A DNA stretch of 8,214 nt from Lachnospiraceae bacterium. Lineage in GTDB: Bacteria; Bacillota; Clostridia; Lachnospirales; Lachnospiraceae. Numbering within the stretch: position 1 is the stretch's first letter; each line of letters begins with the position of its first letter. The position numbers and the translations under genes are program-made. The notes below the pieces were generated by a model. It had not been told where the DNA came from and ran no database searches. It saw nothing but the letters and a program-made list of their open reading frames with translations. This document shows positions 5,805 through 8,214 of the stretch, one piece after another. The stretch covers positions 1 through 8,214 of the forward strand of contig JAFOIS010000137.1 of the NCBI GenBank assembly GCA_017420605.1, in the 5' to 3' direction.

Positions 5805-5811
5805 AAAGGAG
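5805..5811 (+). promoter_or_regulatory. Ribosome binding site that sets the reductase start
   Basis: AAAGGAG lies seven bases before the ATG at 5819, just after the CoA-transferase stop. The upstream in-frame ATG at 5777, inside the CoA-transferase gene, has no such site, so 5819 is the likely start. Confidence 0.8.
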
Positions 5812-5818
5812 AAGGGTT

Positions 5819-6565
5819 ATGTATGATTTTTCCGCCAGAAACGTAGTCGTAACGGGCGCCGCCCAGGGCATCGGCCGGGCGATCGCCGCCGGGTTCCTTG
5901 CCAACGGCGCGAACTGTGTCGTAATGCTGGACTATAACGGGGACAAGGTCGCGGAGACCGCAAAGGAACTGGACCCGGAAGGCAGCAAAACGCTTCCCGT
6001 CCCGTGCGACGTATCCGACCAGGCTGCCGTGCACGAAACATTTTCAATGCTTTATGAGAAGCTGGGACATATCGACGTGCTCGTAAACAACGCCGGCATC
6101 AACCGCGACCGCATGTTCCATAAAATGACTATCGAGCAGATGCGCGAAGTCCTGAACGTGAACTTCTTCGGCGTCGTTCACTGCTGCATGGAAGTCATCA
6201 CGCAAATGCGTGATCAGGAATTCGGCCGGATCATCAACATTTCCTCGACGGCGCAGCACGGGAATGTGGGCCAGACGAACTATGCGGCGTCCAAAGGCGC
6301 CATTAACGGCTTTACCCGTTCGCTCGCCAAGGAATCGACCCGGAAAGGCATCACGGTCAATGCGGTCGAACCGGGCTACATCGACACGGATATGCTGCGG
6401 ACGATCCCGGAAGATAAACTGGCTGCGCGCCTTGCGGCCCTTCCGCCGCAGCGCTTCGGCAGACCGGAGGAACTGGCGGCAACGGTCCTCTTCCTTGCGA
6501 GCGACGAAGCTTCCTGGGTCAACGGCAGCATCCTGATCGCAAGCGGCGCGTCCATCACCGTCTGA
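5819..6565 (+). CDS. Short-chain dehydrogenase/reductase, FabG/acetoacetyl-CoA reductase-like
   Basis: This 248-residue protein is the standard size for a classical short-chain dehydrogenase. The nucleotide-binding loop is TGAAQGIG (12-19), NNAG is at 90-93, and the catalytic residues are Asn115, Ser142, Tyr155 and Lys159 (ISSTAQHGNVGQTNYAASK). PGYIDTDM (185-192) and the C-terminal FLASDEASWVNG match FabG-type enzymes. Asp38 at the end of the second strand (VVMLDYN) usually favours NAD(H) over NADP(H). The likely reaction is interconversion of a 3-oxoacyl and a 3-hydroxyacyl thioester; being next to CoA enzymes, a CoA ester is more likely than an ACP ester. It is the second gene of an operon with the CoA-transferase. 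Its last 11 bases overlap the end of the convergent AraC-family gene. Another hydroxy or keto substrate remains possible. Confidence 0.93.
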   Translation: MYDFSARNVVVTGAAQGIGRAIAAGFLANGANCVVMLDYNGDKVAETAKELDPEGSKTLPVPCDVSDQAAVHETFSMLYEKLGHIDVLVNNAGINRDRMFHKMTIEQMREVLNVNFFGVVHCCMEVITQMRDQEFGRIINISSTAQHGNVGQTNYAASKGAINGFTRSLAKESTRKGITVNAVEPGYIDTDMLRTIPEDKLAARLAALPPQRFGRPEELAATVLFLASDEASWVNGSILIASGASITV

Positions 6566-7463
6566 ACGGCCAGGTACGCAGCGGTATCTCTTCACCGGCA
6601 AGCACGTTGTAGAGAAGCCGGTCGGGATGGGAGATCTTTTCTTTGTTCCGGCCCTCGCCTGCGGGCAGGATATGATTCGGATAGGCCTTCCGTACGGCGG
6701 AAGGCGTGGTCCCGATCACATGCTGGAAGACGTGGTTGAAATGGCTGGCGGTGCCGAACCCGCACGCGCGCGCCACTTCGGCGATCGAAAGCTCGCTGTA
6801 GGAGATCATGCCTGCGGCATGGCGGATCCTGATCAGGTTCAGGCAGTCCATGATCGTGGCTTTGGTATCCCTGCGGAAGGCCGTACACAGATAGGTCTTG
6901 TTGTAGGACAGCTCCTTTGCAAGATCTTCCAGCGAAAACTGCTCGCCGTAATGCGCCTCCAGATAGGACACGACCTGCTTCGTCAGATCGGAGCAGCCGG
7001 TCGTATCGATGTAGGATGGGGTCGCAGAGCGGGTCCTTTTAGGCCTTGCCATGATCTGCAGGATCGCGGCAAGGTAGGATCTGGCGGCTTCATCGGCATT
7101 CGGCCCCAGCGAGACGAATTCTTCGGCGATCTTTTCTCCCAGAAGAAGGATGGCCGGATCGTCGGAATACGCGGCGCCGCCGCCTTCGGTCAGGCGGGAT
7201 TCCAGGCCCGGATTCTGGAGCGTAAATTTGATCTCGATACACTCCGCCGTTTCGGCGTCATTGTTGAGATAGGAATGGCGCGCCGTCTTCGGCACAAGAA
7301 GGGCGCTTCCTCCGGATACGGTCCGGGTCACATTTTCGACAGTGACCGCAAGGGTCCCGGCGGCCATGATGAAAAAGTGATAATACGGATGCGTGTGCGT
7401 TTTGACGCCCGCGCTCTGCGGCGTGAACGACCGGTTCAGCCAGAGGATCTGTATGGATTCCAT
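6555..7463 (-). CDS. AraC-family transcriptional regulator with N-terminal cupin domain
   Basis: This 302-residue protein has a sensor part and a DNA-binding part. Residues about 15-85 look like a cupin, with HTHPYYH (23-29) and GGSALLVPKTARHSYLN (51-67) as the two motifs; this is where a small effector would bind. Residues about 160-262 carry two helix-turn-helix units: SLEDLAKELSYNKTYLCTAF (177-196) and SIAEVARACGFGTASHFNHVF (226-246), ending in the family motif GTTPSAVRKAY. The tail of about 40 residues beyond the second unit is longer than usual. GGAG lies six bases before the ATG at 7463. The gene is embedded in the acyl-CoA cluster, divergent from the 3-hydroxyacyl-CoA dehydrogenase gene and convergent with the reductase gene, so it is the likely local regulator. 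Activation in response to a cluster substrate is inferred. Confidence 0.95.
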   Translation of the reverse strand: MESIQILWLNRSFTPQSAGVKTHTHPYYHFFIMAAGTLAVTVENVTRTVSGGSALLVPKTARHSYLNNDAETAECIEIKFTLQNPGLESRLTEGGGAAYSDDPAILLLGEKIAEEFVSLGPNADEAARSYLAAILQIMARPKRTRSATPSYIDTTGCSDLTKQVVSYLEAHYGEQFSLEDLAKELSYNKTYLCTAFRRDTKATIMDCLNLIRIRHAAGMISYSELSIAEVARACGFGTASHFNHVFQHVIGTTPSAVRKAYPNHILPAGEGRNKEKISHPDRLLYNVLAGEEIPLRTWPFRR

Positions 7464-7493
7464 GGTGCTCTCCGATTCCGGTTTGGCGCTGTC

Positions 7494-7522
7494 ATCATAC
7501 TATAAAGGGAAATGCGTGTCAA
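7494..7522 (-). promoter_or_regulatory. Strong sigma-A-like promoter for the AraC-family gene
   Basis: The minus strand has a perfect TTGACA (7522-7517), a 17-base spacer and TATGAT (7499-7494, 5 of 6). Transcription would start near 7487, leaving a leader of about 24 bases with the GGAG ribosome binding site. On the plus strand TATAAA (7501-7506) sits inside the spacer and could be a -10 for the divergent dehydrogenase gene, but no fitting -35 is visible for it. Confidence 0.65.
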
Positions 7523-7528
7523 AGCCTC

Positions 7529-7538
7529 CCGGCGCCGG
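7529..7538. repeat. 10-bp perfect palindrome in the AraC/dehydrogenase spacer
   Basis: CCGGCGCCGG is a perfect palindrome six bases beyond the -35 box of the AraC-family promoter, on the side of the dehydrogenase gene. It is a possible operator; GC-rich DNA makes such palindromes fairly common by chance. Confidence 0.35.
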
Positions 7539-7555
7539 CCAAAAACACCGGGTAT

Positions 7556-7570
7556 CCGGACGCTGTCCGG
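7556..7570. promoter_or_regulatory. Perfect inverted repeat upstream of the 3-hydroxyacyl-CoA dehydrogenase gene
   Basis: CCGGAC, GCT, GTCCGG form a perfect 6-bp inverted repeat with a three-base centre, 44-58 bases before the dehydrogenase ATG. It could be an operator or, in RNA, a leader hairpin. A smaller TGCG/CGCA repeat follows at 7589-7600, just before the ribosome binding site. Confidence 0.4.
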
Positions 7571-7613
7571 CGCAGCCAGAAACCATTTTGCGCATTCGCA
7601 GAAAGGAGCTCTT

Positions 7614-8214
7614 ATGAATATTAAAAAGGTGGCCGTGATCGGCGGCGGTCTCATGGGAAGGCAGATCGGCCTCAACACTGCGATCTATCCCTACGAAGTC
7701 CGGCTCTTTGACGTGGTTCCTGCGGTTCGTGAGAATGTCGCGGCATGGGAGGATACCTATCTTGCCGGCCGGATCGCGAAAGGCCGGATGACGGAGGAAC
7801 AAGTCGCCGGTATCCGCGGAAGGTTTTCGATCGCCGAATCCATGGCGGAAGCCGTATCCGACGCGGATCTCGTGATCGAAGCGGTCGTGGAGCGGAAAGA
7901 CGTGAAAAAGGCGGTGTTCCGCGAGATCTCGGCGCTGGCCCGGGAAGATGCGATCCTCGCAACGAATTCCAGCTATATGGTATCCTCTACCTTTATCGAC
8001 GACGTAAGCAACCCTTCCCGGCTCCTCAACATGCATTACTTCAATCCGGCGCTGGTCATGAAGCTGGTCGAGGTCTGCCGGGGAGAACATACTTCGGACG
8101 AGATCGTCGATGCGGCCTGCGATTTTGCAAAAAGCACCGGCAAGACGCCGGTCCGTGTCGAAAAGGAGATCGACGGCTTTCTGGCAAACCGTATCCTGAC
8201 CGCGATCAATACGG
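7614..8214 (+). CDS. 3-hydroxyacyl-CoA dehydrogenase (3-hydroxybutyryl-CoA dehydrogenase family), 5' part
   Basis: The frame opens with ATG at 7614, five bases after GAAAGGAG, and runs off the window after 200 residues; full members have about 280-320 or are longer fusions. The NAD-binding Rossmann domain is clear: VAVIGGGLMGRQI (6-18) and Asp33 at the end of the second strand (VRLFD), which favours NAD. DLVIEAVVE (85-93), ILATNSS (114-120) and HYFNPALVMKLVEV (141-154) follow, with the catalytic pair His141 and Glu153. GFLANRIL (188-195) begins the C-terminal dimer domain. It interconverts 3-oxoacyl-CoA and, in this family, (S)-3-hydroxyacyl-CoA. It is divergent from the AraC-family gene, which probably controls it. 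The usual NTSS stretch reads NSSY here, a small change near the substrate site. A fatty-acid or butyrate-type role is likely, but the exact chain is unknown. Confidence 0.95.
   Translation, partial: MNIKKVAVIGGGLMGRQIGLNTAIYPYEVRLFDVVPAVRENVAAWEDTYLAGRIAKGRMTEEQVAGIRGRFSIAESMAEAVSDADLVIEAVVERKDVKKAVFREISALAREDAILATNSSYMVSSTFIDDVSNPSRLLNMHYFNPALVMKLVEVCRGEHTSDEIVDAACDFAKSTGKTPVRVEKEIDGFLANRILTAINT

Noticed and set aside
5777..5818. Upstream start for the short-chain reductase at 5777
   Set aside because: It would add 14 Arg-rich residues encoded inside the CoA-transferase gene and has no ribosome binding site; the ATG at 5819 has AAAGGAG seven bases before it.
4572..6565. Bile-acid (bai-type) operon, because a CoA-transferase is followed by a short-chain dehydrogenase
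   Set aside because: As far as I recall the BaiA sequence, the reductase here is closer to FabG. The CoA-transferase motifs look nearer to HadA/FldA, and no other bai gene is in the window.
6627..7505. Plus-strand open frame of about 292 codons opposite the AraC-family gene
   Set aside because: No motif or ribosome binding site, while the minus strand has two helix-turn-helix units and a cupin domain.

Overview
The window looks like chromosomal DNA of an anaerobic, moderately GC-rich member of the Bacillota (Clostridia, perhaps a Lachnospirales or Eubacteriales relative). This is inferred from strong AAAGGAG-type ribosome binding sites, sigma-A-like promoters with 17-bp spacers, a butyrate-type thiolase and 3-hydroxyacyl-CoA dehydrogenase, and a class III CoA-transferase that resembles those of amino-acid-fermenting clostridia. 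No RNA gene, CRISPR array, insertion sequence or phage gene was recognised. The only compositional oddity seen is a very GC-rich intergenic patch near 3014-3067.

Left part (1-2900, all minus strand). A nuclease-like protein of about 409 residues, with a C-terminal PD-(D/E)XK-type signature, appears to have its own promoter. A hairpin follows its stop codon, and then a second promoter drives a tight three-gene unit: a 219-residue protein of unknown function, a GNAT-family N-acetyltransferase with a helical N-terminal extension, and the start of an unknown protein cut by the window edge. The first two of these overlap by 16 bp and the third starts 24 bp after the acetyltransferase.

Right part (3089-8214) is an acyl-CoA metabolism cluster. 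A thiolase (minus) is divergent from a CoA-transferase and a short-chain dehydrogenase/reductase (plus, 17 bp apart). An AraC-family regulator (minus) converges on the reductase with an 11-bp overlap of coding ends. It is divergent from a 3-hydroxyacyl-CoA dehydrogenase (plus) that runs off the window. Together these can activate a carboxylic acid by CoA exchange, make or cleave 3-oxoacyl-CoA, and interconvert 3-oxo and 3-hydroxy acyl-CoA with two unrelated dehydrogenase folds. The dehydratase and enoyl-CoA steps expected in a full pathway are not here and may lie beyond 8214. The physiological substrate cannot be read from the sequence.

The two divergent intergenic regions (4292-4571 and 7464-7613) hold good promoters plus repeats and palindromes that could be operators, most plausibly for the AraC-family protein. 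The most notable is a two-part motif (GAGCGATC, 12 or 13 bases, CAGTTTCA) that occurs twice, 53-54 bp apart, across the thiolase promoter and leader. The regulatory assignments are inference; the gene calls rest on motifs visible in the proteins.
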